From positions 124,001-188,000 of the forward strand of contig CAVSJF010000006.1 of NCBI GenBank assembly GCA_963728155.1: a DNA stretch of 64,000 bases, written 5' to 3'. The translations under genes were made by a program, and so were the position numbers. The notes under the pieces are model-generated. The model saw only the letters and a program-made list of their open reading frames with translations. It was not told the origin of the DNA and made no database searches. How positions within the stretch are numbered: the stretch's first letter is position 1; each line of letters opens with the position of its first letter. Origin of the DNA: JACVRW01 sp963728155 (GTDB lineage Bacteria; Actinomycetota; Thermoleophilia; Solirubrobacterales; Thermoleophilaceae). Shown in pieces: positions 1 to 7,054 of this stretch.

Positions 1-298
1 CCGCATCGCCGACGGGCGCGACGTCTCCTGGATCTGGGACGCGGACTTCGAGGTGCTGGCCGGCCACGTGCGGCGAGTCACCTGCACCGGGACCCGCGCC
101 GAGGAGATGGCCCTGCGCCTCAAGTATGCGGGCATCGAGACCGAGCTGGTCGTGGACCGGGACCTCCCGCGCTCGCTCGACGCGGCGGTGAGCAACGCGC
201 CCGACGGGCGCCTGTACGCGCTACCCACCTACACCGCGCTGCTCGAGCTGCGCGACCTGCTCTCCCGCCGGGGCCTGGCCAAGCGGTGGTCAGAATGA
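1..298 (+). CDS. murT: MurT, lipid II isoglutaminyl synthase ligase subunit, C-terminal end (partial)
   Basis: Only the last ~98 residues are present; the gene enters from the left edge. The segment contains the sequence DVSWIWDADFE and a following tail typical of the MurT C-terminal domain (DUF1727) appended to a Mur-ligase fold. MurT with GatD amidates the D-glutamate of lipid II in the cytoplasm, using glutamine-derived ammonia. The gatD partner lies about 0.7 kb downstream on the same strand, with one methyltransferase gene between them. The stop TGA overlaps the ATG of that methyltransferase (ATGA). The identification rests on the short tail plus the gatD neighbour. Confidence 0.8.
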   Translation, partial: RIADGRDVSWIWDADFEVLAGHVRRVTCTGTRAEEMALRLKYAGIETELVVDRDLPRSLDAAVSNAPDGRLYALPTYTALLELRDLLSRRGLAKRWSE

Positions 299-1018
299 GC
301 GACAGCGTCATCTGGCACGACGTCGAGAACGGCGGCTACGACGCCGACCTCGCGCTGTGGCGCCGGCTGGCGCGATGCGGCCGAGGGTCCGGTTCTCGAC
401 GTCGGCGCGGGCACCGGCCGGGTGGCGCTCGACCTGGCCGAAGCCGGGCACCAGGTGACGGCGCTCGACTCCGACCCGGCGCTGCTCGAGGAGCTCGCGC
501 GGCGCGCCGCGCGAGCGGGGCCTGCACGTCGAGTGCGTGCAGGCCGATGCGCGCCGGCTCGACCCAGCGCTCCGCTTCGCGCTCGTGATCGCTCCCATGC
601 AGTTCGTGCAGATCCTGGGCGGCTCCGAGGGGCGTGCCGGGCTGCTCGCGGGGCCGCCCGCTGCCTTCAGCCCGGCGGCGCGTTTGCGGCCGCGATCGCC
701 GACCTCGACGAGGCCGTGGCCGCCGAGGACGCCGCGCCGCCGCTGCCGGACGTGAGCCAGCGCGGAGACTGGATCTACTCGAGCCTCCCGCTCGACGTTC
801 GCCCCGAGCCGGGAGGAGTGGCGGTGGAGTGGCTGCGCCAGAAGGTATCCCCGGCCGGGAAGCTCACCGAGGAGCGCCACACCCAGCCGCTCGACTCGCT
901 GGACTTGGGCCAGTTCGAGCGCGAGGCCGCGGCGCAGGGCCTGAGCCCGGAATCCAGGCACGAGGTGAGCCAGACAGAGGCCTATATCGGAAGCACGGTG
1001 GTCGTGTGCCGGCGCTGA
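295..1018 (+). pseudogene. Class I SAM-dependent methyltransferase, broken by three indels
   Basis: The ATG at 295 overlaps the murT stop. Reading through needs three frame changes: one extra base near 373, one extra base near 512 and one missing base near 651-655. Corrected, the product is ~240 residues with a SAM-binding motif (VLDVGAGTGRVALDLAEAG), an acidic post-motif (TALDSDP) and a motif IV-like segment followed by LQPGGAF, as in small-molecule or protein methyltransferases. The substrate is unknown; its place between murT and gatD suggests a cell-wall or precursor role, which is only inference. The protein is coherent once corrected, so the breaks may be sequence errors rather than decay. 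The stop overlaps the gatD start by 13 bases. Confidence 0.7.
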
Positions 1019-1728
1019 GGGTCTGCTCGCTCTACCCCGAGCTGATGAACATCTACGCCGACCGCGGCAACATCGCCGTTCTGCGAGCGCGCTGCGAGTG
1101 GCGCGGCCTGGGCTTCGAGCACTCCGCCGCCAGCCTCGGCGAGGGTCTGGACCCCGACGCCCACGACCTCTTCTACATCGGGGGCGGCCAGGACCGCGAC
1201 CAGGAGGCGGTGGCCCAGGACATGGCCCAGACCAAGCGCGACGCGTTACACGCGGCCGCGAGCCGCGAGGCCGTGGTGCTCGCGGTCTGCGGCGGATATC
1301 AGCTGCTCGGCCACTCCTACGAGATGGCGGGGCGGGAGCTGCCCGGCGTCGGCCTGGTGGATCTCACCACGGTCCGCGAGGCCGGCCCGCGCCTGATCGG
1401 CAACTGCGCGATCGAGGCCGACCTCGGCGGCGGCCCGCGGGTGATCGCCGGCTTCGAGAACCACGGCGGGCGCACCTACCTCGCCGCGGGCGAGCAGCCG
1501 CTCGGAAAGGTGCTGGCCGGGCACGGCAACAACGGGAGCGACGGGTTCGAGGGAGTGCGCCGCGGCAACGTGATCGGCACCTACCTGCACGGGCCGCTCC
1601 TGCCCAAGAACATCTGGCTGGCCGACCGCCTGATCGAGCTGGCGCTCGGAATCGAGCTCGAGCCGCTGGGCGACGACGAGCTCGAGGACGCGGCCCACGC
1701 GTCCGCGCGCCGCGCCGCGGGCGTGTGA
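1006..1728 (+). CDS. gatD: GatD, glutamine amidotransferase subunit of lipid II isoglutaminyl synthase
   Basis: 240 residues, CobB/CobQ-like class I glutamine amidotransferase. The nucleophile elbow LAVCGGYQLLG places the catalytic Cys at about residue 95, and the conserved His sits in GTYLHGP at about 195. The N-terminus (LYPELMNIYADRGN) is characteristic of GatD/CobQ-like proteins. It supplies ammonia to MurT for amidation of lipid II D-Glu. The GTG at 1006 is chosen because it gives the family N-terminus; it overlaps the methyltransferase end. A glutamine amidotransferase for another small molecule is the main alternative, but the murT neighbour makes GatD much more likely. Confidence 0.9.
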   Translation: MPALRVCSLYPELMNIYADRGNIAVLRARCEWRGLGFEHSAASLGEGLDPDAHDLFYIGGGQDRDQEAVAQDMAQTKRDALHAAASREAVVLAVCGGYQLLGHSYEMAGRELPGVGLVDLTTVREAGPRLIGNCAIEADLGGGPRVIAGFENHGGRTYLAAGEQPLGKVLAGHGNNGSDGFEGVRRGNVIGTYLHGPLLPKNIWLADRLIELALGIELEPLGDDELEDAAHASARRAAGV

Positions 1729-1758
1729 GGCGCGCTCAGCTCCCCGGCGAGCCGGCCA

Positions 1759-2279
1759 TCAGCGAGACGGGAACCGCGACAGCCGCCCGATGAGGGCCTC
1801 GATGTCGTCCGGTGACGCGACCGCACGTGACACCTCGTAGCCGGTGGCCATCGTGATGTCGTCGAAGGCGAGCACGTTCGCGGGGTCGGCGGTGGCCACC
1901 AGCACCGTGCTCTCGCCCAGGTAGGCGATGGGGATGGTTCGATGGCGCCGTGCCATCGCCGCGTCGATCAGATTCGCGGCGCCGTGGTCCACGTGGAACT
2001 CGCTGAGGTCGACGAAGTCGAGCCCGTTGCGCTCGGCGAGGGTGCGGGCCAGTTGGGTCGAGTCGAGGATGCCCGCTTCGATCAGCGACTGGCCCAGGGT
2101 GACTCCCGGGCCCGCCCCTCGCTGACCGCCGACTCGATCGTGTCGCGCTCGGCAAAGCCGAGCATCACGATCACGTCACCGATTCGGCGCTTGGCGGCCG
2201 TGCGGTGAGAAGGCGGCGTGAGTCCGCACGCGGAGGACGAGGGGGCCGGGGAGGCCGGGGCGGCCTGGATCTCGATCAT
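1759..2279 (-). CDS. Stand-alone MshEN (GspE/PilB N-terminal) domain protein, one frameshift
   Basis: After restoring one base at a G-run (2105-2107) the product is ~173 residues. An N-terminal Pro/Ser-rich stretch (residues 1-28) is followed by two successive MshEN-type motifs, KRRIGDVIVMLGFAERDTIE and VTLGQSLIEAGILDSTQLAR, and then a small alpha/beta tail (AYLGESTVLVATADP) as in type II secretion ATPase N-domains. There is no ATPase domain. MshEN domains are known c-di-GMP binders, so a stand-alone copy could be a second-messenger adaptor; that is inference. It lies 41 bases downstream of a STAS-domain gene on the same strand, which may be its partner. Confidence 0.65.
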
Positions 2280-2320
2280 GACCCAGGTATCGGCAGCCGG
2301 GACTCAGGGGTTGACAGGTA

Positions 2321-2671
2321 TCACGCCACAGCTACCGCATCTTCCGCACTTTGGCGGTCCGGGCAGACGCTCAGCGTGTCGAGCATGTCGGTGAGCTCGA
2401 ACACACGCCAGAGAGGGCCCATCGGGCAGACCACGGCAAAGCGCTTGCGCGCTCGGGTCAGGCGGCGATGGGCGTTGATCAACAGCGCGAGCCCGGTCGA
2501 GTCCATGAATCCCACGGACGTCAGGTCGATGATCACGGAGCCGGTGGACTCCGCCACCACATCGTTCAGCGCAGAGATCAGCCGAGGGGCGGTGGCGACA
2601 TCGATCTCCCCCTCGACCAACAACACATCGACGCCGTCACGCGACGTACGCTCCACAGCAAGCGGTAGCAA
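2321..2671 (-). CDS. STAS-domain protein (anti-sigma factor antagonist type)
   Basis: 116 residues forming a single STAS domain. The core IIDLTSVGFMDSTGLALLINA contains the conserved Asp-Ser-x-Gly loop, with Ser58 as the likely phosphorylation site targeted by an anti-sigma/switch kinase in SpoIIAA/RsbV relatives. No kinase or sigma factor gene is adjacent. The next gene downstream is the MshEN protein, suggesting a small signalling pair. Target unknown. Confidence 0.85.
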   Translation of the reverse strand: MLPLAVERTSRDGVDVLLVEGEIDVATAPRLISALNDVVAESTGSVIIDLTSVGFMDSTGLALLINAHRRLTRARKRFAVVCPMGPLWRVFELTDMLDTLSVCPDRQSAEDAVAVA

Positions 2672-2728
2672 GGCGCGACTACCCTACCTCGCGCGAGGGC
2701 CGACCGCCCAGGCCGGTAGGTTGATTCT

Positions 2729-3058
2729 GTGCTCTTTTCCGACTATCAGCGCCGCTCCCGGGCGACGGCGGTGTACCCGGACGCCGGGTCGAACCTGACC
2801 TACCCCGCCCTAGGCCTGTGCGGTGAGGCGGGCGAGGCGGCCGAGAAGATCAAGAAGGCCATTCGCGACGACGGCGGCGAGCTCACCGCGGAGCGGCGCG
2901 ATGCGCTGGCCGGGGAGCTCGGGGACGTGCTCTGGTATCTCGCCCAGCTCGCCACCGAAGCCGGGCTCGAGCTGGACGAGATCGCGGAGGCGAACCTGGC
3001 CAAGCTGCTCTCGCGCCGCGATCGCGCCGTCCTGCACGGCTCGGGCGACTACCGCTAG
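2729..3058 (+). CDS. MazG-like nucleoside triphosphate pyrophosphohydrolase
   Basis: 109 residues, all-alpha MazG/dUTPase-like fold. The metal-binding acidic motifs are visible: EAGEAAE at 33-39 and ELGDVLWY at 63-70, followed by a conserved helix containing EIAEANLAKL. Such short MazG-like proteins hydrolyse (d)NTPs to NMP plus pyrophosphate, often for pool cleansing. The start is GTG at 2729. Its 3' 250 bases are antisense to an open extension of the hflX frame; the clear motifs show that this strand is the coding one here. Confidence 0.85.
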   Translation: MLFSDYQRRSRATAVYPDAGSNLTYPALGLCGEAGEAAEKIKKAIRDDGGELTAERRDALAGELGDVLWYLAQLATEAGLELDEIAEANLAKLLSRRDRAVLHGSGDYR

Positions 3059-4336
3059 CGCGCCGTTAACCGAGAAGCGCTCGAAGCGGGCCGCCGCTCC
3101 GGCGGGAACGCGCGCCTTCACGCGGACGCCCTCCGCCGTGTCCTCTCGCTCGAGCTCCCCGGCCAGCTCGTGCAGCTCGGACAGCGTGCCCCCGTTGGCG
3201 AAGGGCACGAGCAGGTCCAGTGGCTCGAGCGTGGCCAGGAAGCGCGCCTCGATAGCGGCGCGCAGGTCGTCGAGCCCGATGTCTTGGGCCGCCGACACCT
3301 GGACCGCGCGCGGGAAGCGAAACGAGAGCTCGCGGCGGCGCTCGTCGTCGAGCAGGTCGACCTTGTTGAGGGCCAGCAGGTTCTGGCGCTCGGCCGCGCC
3401 CGTCTCGGCCAGCACGCCGTCCACGGCGGCCAGCATCTCGTGCAGCTCCTCCTCGGGAGCCGAGGCATCGGCCACCTGCACGATCAGGTCGGCGCCCAGC
3501 GCCTCCTCCAGGGTGGCCGAGAAGGCGTCGACGAGCTGGTGGGGAAGCTTGCGGATGAAGCCGACCGTGTCGGTAAGCAGGTAGGTGCGGCCCGAGATCT
3601 CGAAGGAACGGGTGGTCGGGTCGAGGGTGTGGAAGAGCCGGTCGCGCACCCCCACCTCGGACCCGGTCAGCGCGTTGAGCAGAGTCGACTTGCCCGCGTT
3701 CGTGTAGCCGGCCAGCGCCACCGTGGGCAGAGCGGCGCGCTCGCGTTCGCGGCGCATCGTGTCGCGTGTGCTCTTGGTGTGGGAGAGCCGGCGCTTCAGC
3801 GCGGAGATCCTGTCGCGCGCGAGCCGGCGGTCCGTCTCGATCTGGGTCTCGCCCGGCCCTCGTGTCCCGATGCCTCCGTCCATGCGCCCGGCGCCCAGGC
3901 GCTCGAGGTGCGTCCAGAGCCCGCGCATGCGCGCAAGGTTGTACTCGAGCTGGGCCAGCTCCACCTGAAGGTTGCCCTCGGCCGAGTGCGCGTGGTCGGC
4001 GAAGATGTCCAGGATGATCGCCGTGCGGTCGATCACCGGCACGTCGAGCGCCGCCTCGAGGTTGCGCTCCTGGCGCGGCTTGAGCTCGTCGTCGCAGGCC
4101 ACGAGGTTGGCCCCCGACTCGGCGATCGCCTGCTTGAGCTCGGTCAGCTTGCCCTTGCCGAAATAGCGGTCGGGGTCGGGCTCGGGCCGGCGCTGGCTCA
4201 TCTCCCCCACCACGGCCACTCCGGCCGTGCGCAGGAGCTCGCCGAGCTCGGCCAGATCGTGTGGCTCGGGGCCGGCGGCAATGCAGAAGGCGCGCTGGCG
4301 AGCGCGCGAATTTGCTCCGTCGAGGCCCTGCTGCAT
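2810..4336 (-). CDS. hflX: GTPase HflX (3' end probably over-extended)
   Basis: The first ~424 residues are a full HflX: an N-terminal domain (RYFGKGKL), a glycine-rich linker (GIGTRGPGETQIETDRR) at ~156-171 and a GTPase domain with G1 GYTNAGKS at 210-217, G3 DTVGF and G4 NKVD. HflX binds the 50S subunit and rescues stalled ribosomes. The frame stays open for another ~84 residues through the antisense of the MazG gene and shows no HflX similarity there. At about 3064 the sequence (GGTTAAC read on this strand) would give a TAA with one extra base, so the natural end is probably near 3064 and an indel may have removed the stop. Confidence 0.92.
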   Translation of the reverse strand: MQQGLDGANSRARQRAFCIAAGPEPHDLAELGELLRTAGVAVVGEMSQRRPEPDPDRYFGKGKLTELKQAIAESGANLVACDDELKPRQERNLEAALDVPVIDRTAIILDIFADHAHSAEGNLQVELAQLEYNLARMRGLWTHLERLGAGRMDGGIGTRGPGETQIETDRRLARDRISALKRRLSHTKSTRDTMRRERERAALPTVALAGYTNAGKSTLLNALTGSEVGVRDRLFHTLDPTTRSFEISGRTYLLTDTVGFIRKLPHQLVDAFSATLEEALGADLIVQVADASAPEEELHEMLAAVDGVLAETGAAERQNLLALNKVDLLDDERRRELSFRFPRAVQVSAAQDIGLDDLRAAIEARFLATLEPLDLLVPFANGGTLSELHELAGELEREDTAEGVRVKARVPAGAAARFERFSVNGALAVVARAVQDGAIAAREQLGQVRLRDLVQLEPGFGGELGEIPEHVPELPGQRIAPLRGELAAVVANGLLDLLGRLARLTAQA

Positions 4337-4357
4337 GCCTTCCAGTCTAGGCCGCCC

Positions 4358-5050
4358 CTAACCGGAAACGGTGGGCAGGTGCAGACGCTCCACGGGCGGC
4401 AGCACGCCGTCACGCGGGAACTCCGACGGCAGCGAGCTGCCCGGCAGCACGATCACCGCCTCGTCGGGGTCGCCCAGCCAGCAGGCATGCCCGAGGGCGT
4501 AGCGGTGGGCGCACAGCGCGCAGGCCACGGCGTCGATCTCCTCGATGCGGCGGTGCCAGAGGTCACCGCCCTCGTCGATCACGTGATCGTCGTCGAGCTC
4601 GGCGATACGCAGCTGCAGGCCAAGCGGGTGGCGCTTGGCCGGAAGGCGGCGGCCCTGCAGCGCGCAGAAGATCCCGTCGGGGTTGGTCTCGAAGAGAGCC
4701 GAGTGGTGGTAGGCGCCCTCGGGGACCGCGCCCTCACGATGGTCGTCGTGCGGAGCGAAGGCCTCCAGCTCGCCGAGCAGCTCGCGCAGCAGAAGCGTCT
4801 CCTGGTCGGCCGGCTGCGGCGGCACCCCGCGCTCGACCAGCATCGAGTCGCACGCGCGCGAGGCGCCCAGCGCCCCGCCCAGCCCGAGCACCACGTCGCC
4901 GAGGGCGCGTAGCTCGGAGGCCACCTGCGCGGCCGATCCGGGCTCGAAGAACATGGCCGACAGCCGGATCGGCGGCTCGGGCGCGCGCACCTCCTCCAGC
5001 ATCGCGAGCTGGAGCGCCCCCTGCATTGGAACGACCCCGCAGTAGTGCAT
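4358..5050 (-). CDS. DUF429-like predicted nuclease-fold protein
   Basis: 230 residues. The middle and C-terminal parts resemble DUF429 proteins (RNase H-like fold): an ETNPDGIFCALQGRRLPAK segment, a conserved EEIDAVACALCAHRYALG helix and an IVLPGSSLP end. Acidic residues D and E in these blocks could be metal ligands. The function is not established for the family. Its ATG overlaps the dapL stop by one base (TGATG), so it is co-transcribed with dapL and dapF, but no metabolic link is evident. The DUF429 assignment is from remembered pattern and is moderate. Confidence 0.55.
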   Translation of the reverse strand: MHYCGVVPMQGALQLAMLEEVRAPEPPIRLSAMFFEPGSAAQVASELRALGDVVLGLGGALGASRACDSMLVERGVPPQPADQETLLLRELLGELEAFAPHDDHREGAVPEGAYHHSALFETNPDGIFCALQGRRLPAKRHPLGLQLRIAELDDDHVIDEGGDLWHRRIEEIDAVACALCAHRYALGHACWLGDPDEAVIVLPGSSLPSEFPRDGVLPPVERLHLPTVSG

Positions 5051-6207
5051 CAGCCGCCCAGGCTACCCCGCAACCGCTCGACCGCCTCGGCGAGGCGCTC
5101 GTCGGGGACGGTGAGCGAGATGCGAAAGAACCCCTCGCCGTTCGGCCCGTACGCCCCACCGGGTGACACCACCACGCCGGACTCCTCGAGCACCAGCTCG
5201 CAGTAGGAGGCCGAGGTGTGCCCATCCGGCACCGGCGCCCAGACGTAGATCGTGCCCCGCGGAGGCGTCACGTCCACGCCGATCTCCGCCAGCGCGTCGC
5301 ACACGAGGTCGCGGCGGCGCTGGTAGATCTCGATCATCTCCGCCGGCGCCCCGGCGTCGAGAGCCGCCACGGCCGCCAGCTGGACCGCCTCGAACATGCC
5401 CGAGTCGATGTTGGTTTTGAGGCGCCAGTAGGCGCTCACGGCCTCGGCGTTGCCCACGATGGCAGCGGTGCGCCATCCCGTCATGTTCCAGCCCTTGGAC
5501 AGCGAGAAGATCTCGACTCCGACCTCCTTGGCCCCCGGGGTCTCCAGGAAGCTCGGCGCCACGTAGCCGTCGAAGGTCGTCTCGGTGTACGACGCGTCGT
5601 GCACGATCAGCACGTCGTGCTCGCGCCCGAACTCGACGGCGCGTTCGAACAGGCCGTCGGGCACGATCGCGCCGGTCGGGTTGTTGGGGTAGTTGAGGTA
5701 CATGAGCCGTGCCCGCCCGGCCACGTCACCGCCGATCGCGTCCAGGTCGGGGGCGAATCCGAGCTCGGGCAGCAGAGGCATCAGCACCGCCTCGGAGCCG
5801 GCGATCAACGGCCCGCCGGTGTACACGGGGTAGCCCGGGTCGGCGGCCAGCGCCACCGAGTCGGGGTCGAGGAAGGCGAGGTTGAGGTTGAACACGCACT
5901 CCTTGGCCCCGAGCGCGGGCACGATCTCGCTGTCGGCGTCTAGCTCAACGCCGAAGCGGCGCTCGTAGAAACGGGCGAAGGCCTGACGCAGCTCGGGCCG
6001 GCCCAGGTTGGACGGGTACTGGTGGGTGCCTGGCTCTCGGGCCCCGGCGCAGAGCGCGTCGATCACCGTTTCGCTGGTGGGCAGGTCGGGATCGCCTATG
6101 CCCAGCGAGATCACGTCGACGCCCGCCGCCTGCTTCTCGGCGATCTTGCGCGAGAGCTCGGCGAAGAGATAGGGCGGCAGGCGGTCCAGGCGTCTACTTG
6201 GCTGCAT
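5050..6207 (-). CDS. dapL: LL-diaminopimelate aminotransferase (fold type I PLP)
   Basis: 385 residues. It has the N-terminal SLGIGDPDLPTSE motif, the cofactor/substrate loop NYPNNPTGA at 172-180, the acidic HDASYTE motif and the Schiff-base lysine in SLSKGWNMTGWR (K238). The sequence resembles LL-DAP aminotransferases, which convert tetrahydrodipicolinate directly to LL-diaminopimelate. The adjacent dapF (14-base overlap) strongly supports a DAP role over the alternative, succinyldiaminopimelate aminotransferase DapC, which is closely related in sequence. Confidence 0.85.
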   Translation of the reverse strand: MQPSRRLDRLPPYLFAELSRKIAEKQAAGVDVISLGIGDPDLPTSETVIDALCAGAREPGTHQYPSNLGRPELRQAFARFYERRFGVELDADSEIVPALGAKECVFNLNLAFLDPDSVALAADPGYPVYTGGPLIAGSEAVLMPLLPELGFAPDLDAIGGDVAGRARLMYLNYPNNPTGAIVPDGLFERAVEFGREHDVLIVHDASYTETTFDGYVAPSFLETPGAKEVGVEIFSLSKGWNMTGWRTAAIVGNAEAVSAYWRLKTNIDSGMFEAVQLAAVAALDAGAPAEMIEIYQRRRDLVCDALAEIGVDVTPPRGTIYVWAPVPDGHTSASYCELVLEESGVVVSPGGAYGPNGEGFFRISLTVPDERLAEAVERLRGSLGG

Positions 6208-7039
6208 TGAGCTCCTCTATGAATTCATCGCTGAGCGTTCCCGCGTACACGGGGCGCGCCCAGCCGGTCAGTTTCACTTCGAGGTCGGCGGCCACCTCGA
6301 CCTCGAGCGTGCCGCCGTCGAGCGCGACGGTCACGGGGCTCTCGACACCGCGGCGCACGGCGGCGATCGCCGCCCCGGTCGCGCCGGTGCCCGAGGACAT
6401 GGTCTCCCCCACCCCGCGCTCGAAGATCCGCGCGCGGATGGCACCCTCGCCGGTGCGCCCCCAGAACGACACGTTGGTGCGCCGCGGGAACAGCTCGTTG
6501 CTCTCGATCTCCGGGCCGTAGCGCCCCATGTCGAGGGTCTCGACGGTATCGCCGGCCTCGATCGCGCATTGAGGGTTCCCGACCTGCACGAACTGGAAGG
6601 CGAAGTCGCGGCCGGAGGAACGAAGCGTGCCCGTGCCGTCCTCGCCGCCGGAGGGAAAGTCGTCCGGCGCGCGCAGCCGGGCCCGGCCGATACCCATGGT
6701 GCAGAGCTCTCCCTCGATGGTCGGGTGAACGGGGCCGGCGGCGGTGAGCACCGAGAAGGAGTCGTCCTCGACCCAGCCCGAACGGCGCAGGTACATCACC
6801 GCCTGGCGCACACCGTTGCCCGACAGCTCGGCCTCCGAGCCGTCGGGGTTGTAGATGCGAACCTCCGCCGCCACGCCCGCCTCGCCGCTTTCGCGCAGCA
6901 GCAGCAGGCCGTCCGAGCCGATCCCCGTGTGGGGCTCGCACAGCGCGCGTACGCGCTGCGGGGTCAGCTCGAAGGGGAGCTTTCGCTCCTCGACGATGAC
7001 GTAGTCGTTACCGAGTGCCTGCCACTTCTCGAACTCCAC
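6194..7039 (-). CDS. dapF: Diaminopimelate epimerase homologue with Ser at both catalytic Cys positions
   Basis: 281 residues, full-length DapF: ALGNDYVIVEE at the N-terminus, TGIGSDGLLL, NPDGSEAELSGNGVR, VGNPQCAI and ERGVGETMSSGTGA. In classic DapF the two acid/base cysteines sit in CGNG and CGTG; here these read S73-GNG and S216-GTG (codons TCG and TCG). All other landmarks are retained. It normally converts LL-DAP to meso-DAP for lysine and peptidoglycan. Whether a double-Ser enzyme epimerises is uncertain. It overlaps dapL, forming a two-step DAP module. Confidence 0.88.
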   Translation of the reverse strand: MEFEKWQALGNDYVIVEERKLPFELTPQRVRALCEPHTGIGSDGLLLLRESGEAGVAAEVRIYNPDGSEAELSGNGVRQAVMYLRRSGWVEDDSFSVLTAAGPVHPTIEGELCTMGIGRARLRAPDDFPSGGEDGTGTLRSSGRDFAFQFVQVGNPQCAIEAGDTVETLDMGRYGPEIESNELFPRRTNVSFWGRTGEGAIRARIFERGVGETMSSGTGATGAAIAAVRRGVESPVTVALDGGTLEVEVAADLEVKLTGWARPVYAGTLSDEFIEELNAAK

Positions 7040-7054
7040 GCCCGCTCAATCTAC

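Noticed and set aside
3170..4912. Long plus-strand open frame antisense to hflX and the DUF429-like gene
   Set aside because: No domain or signal; composition is that of reversed high-GC codons, and the opposite strand has clear motifs.
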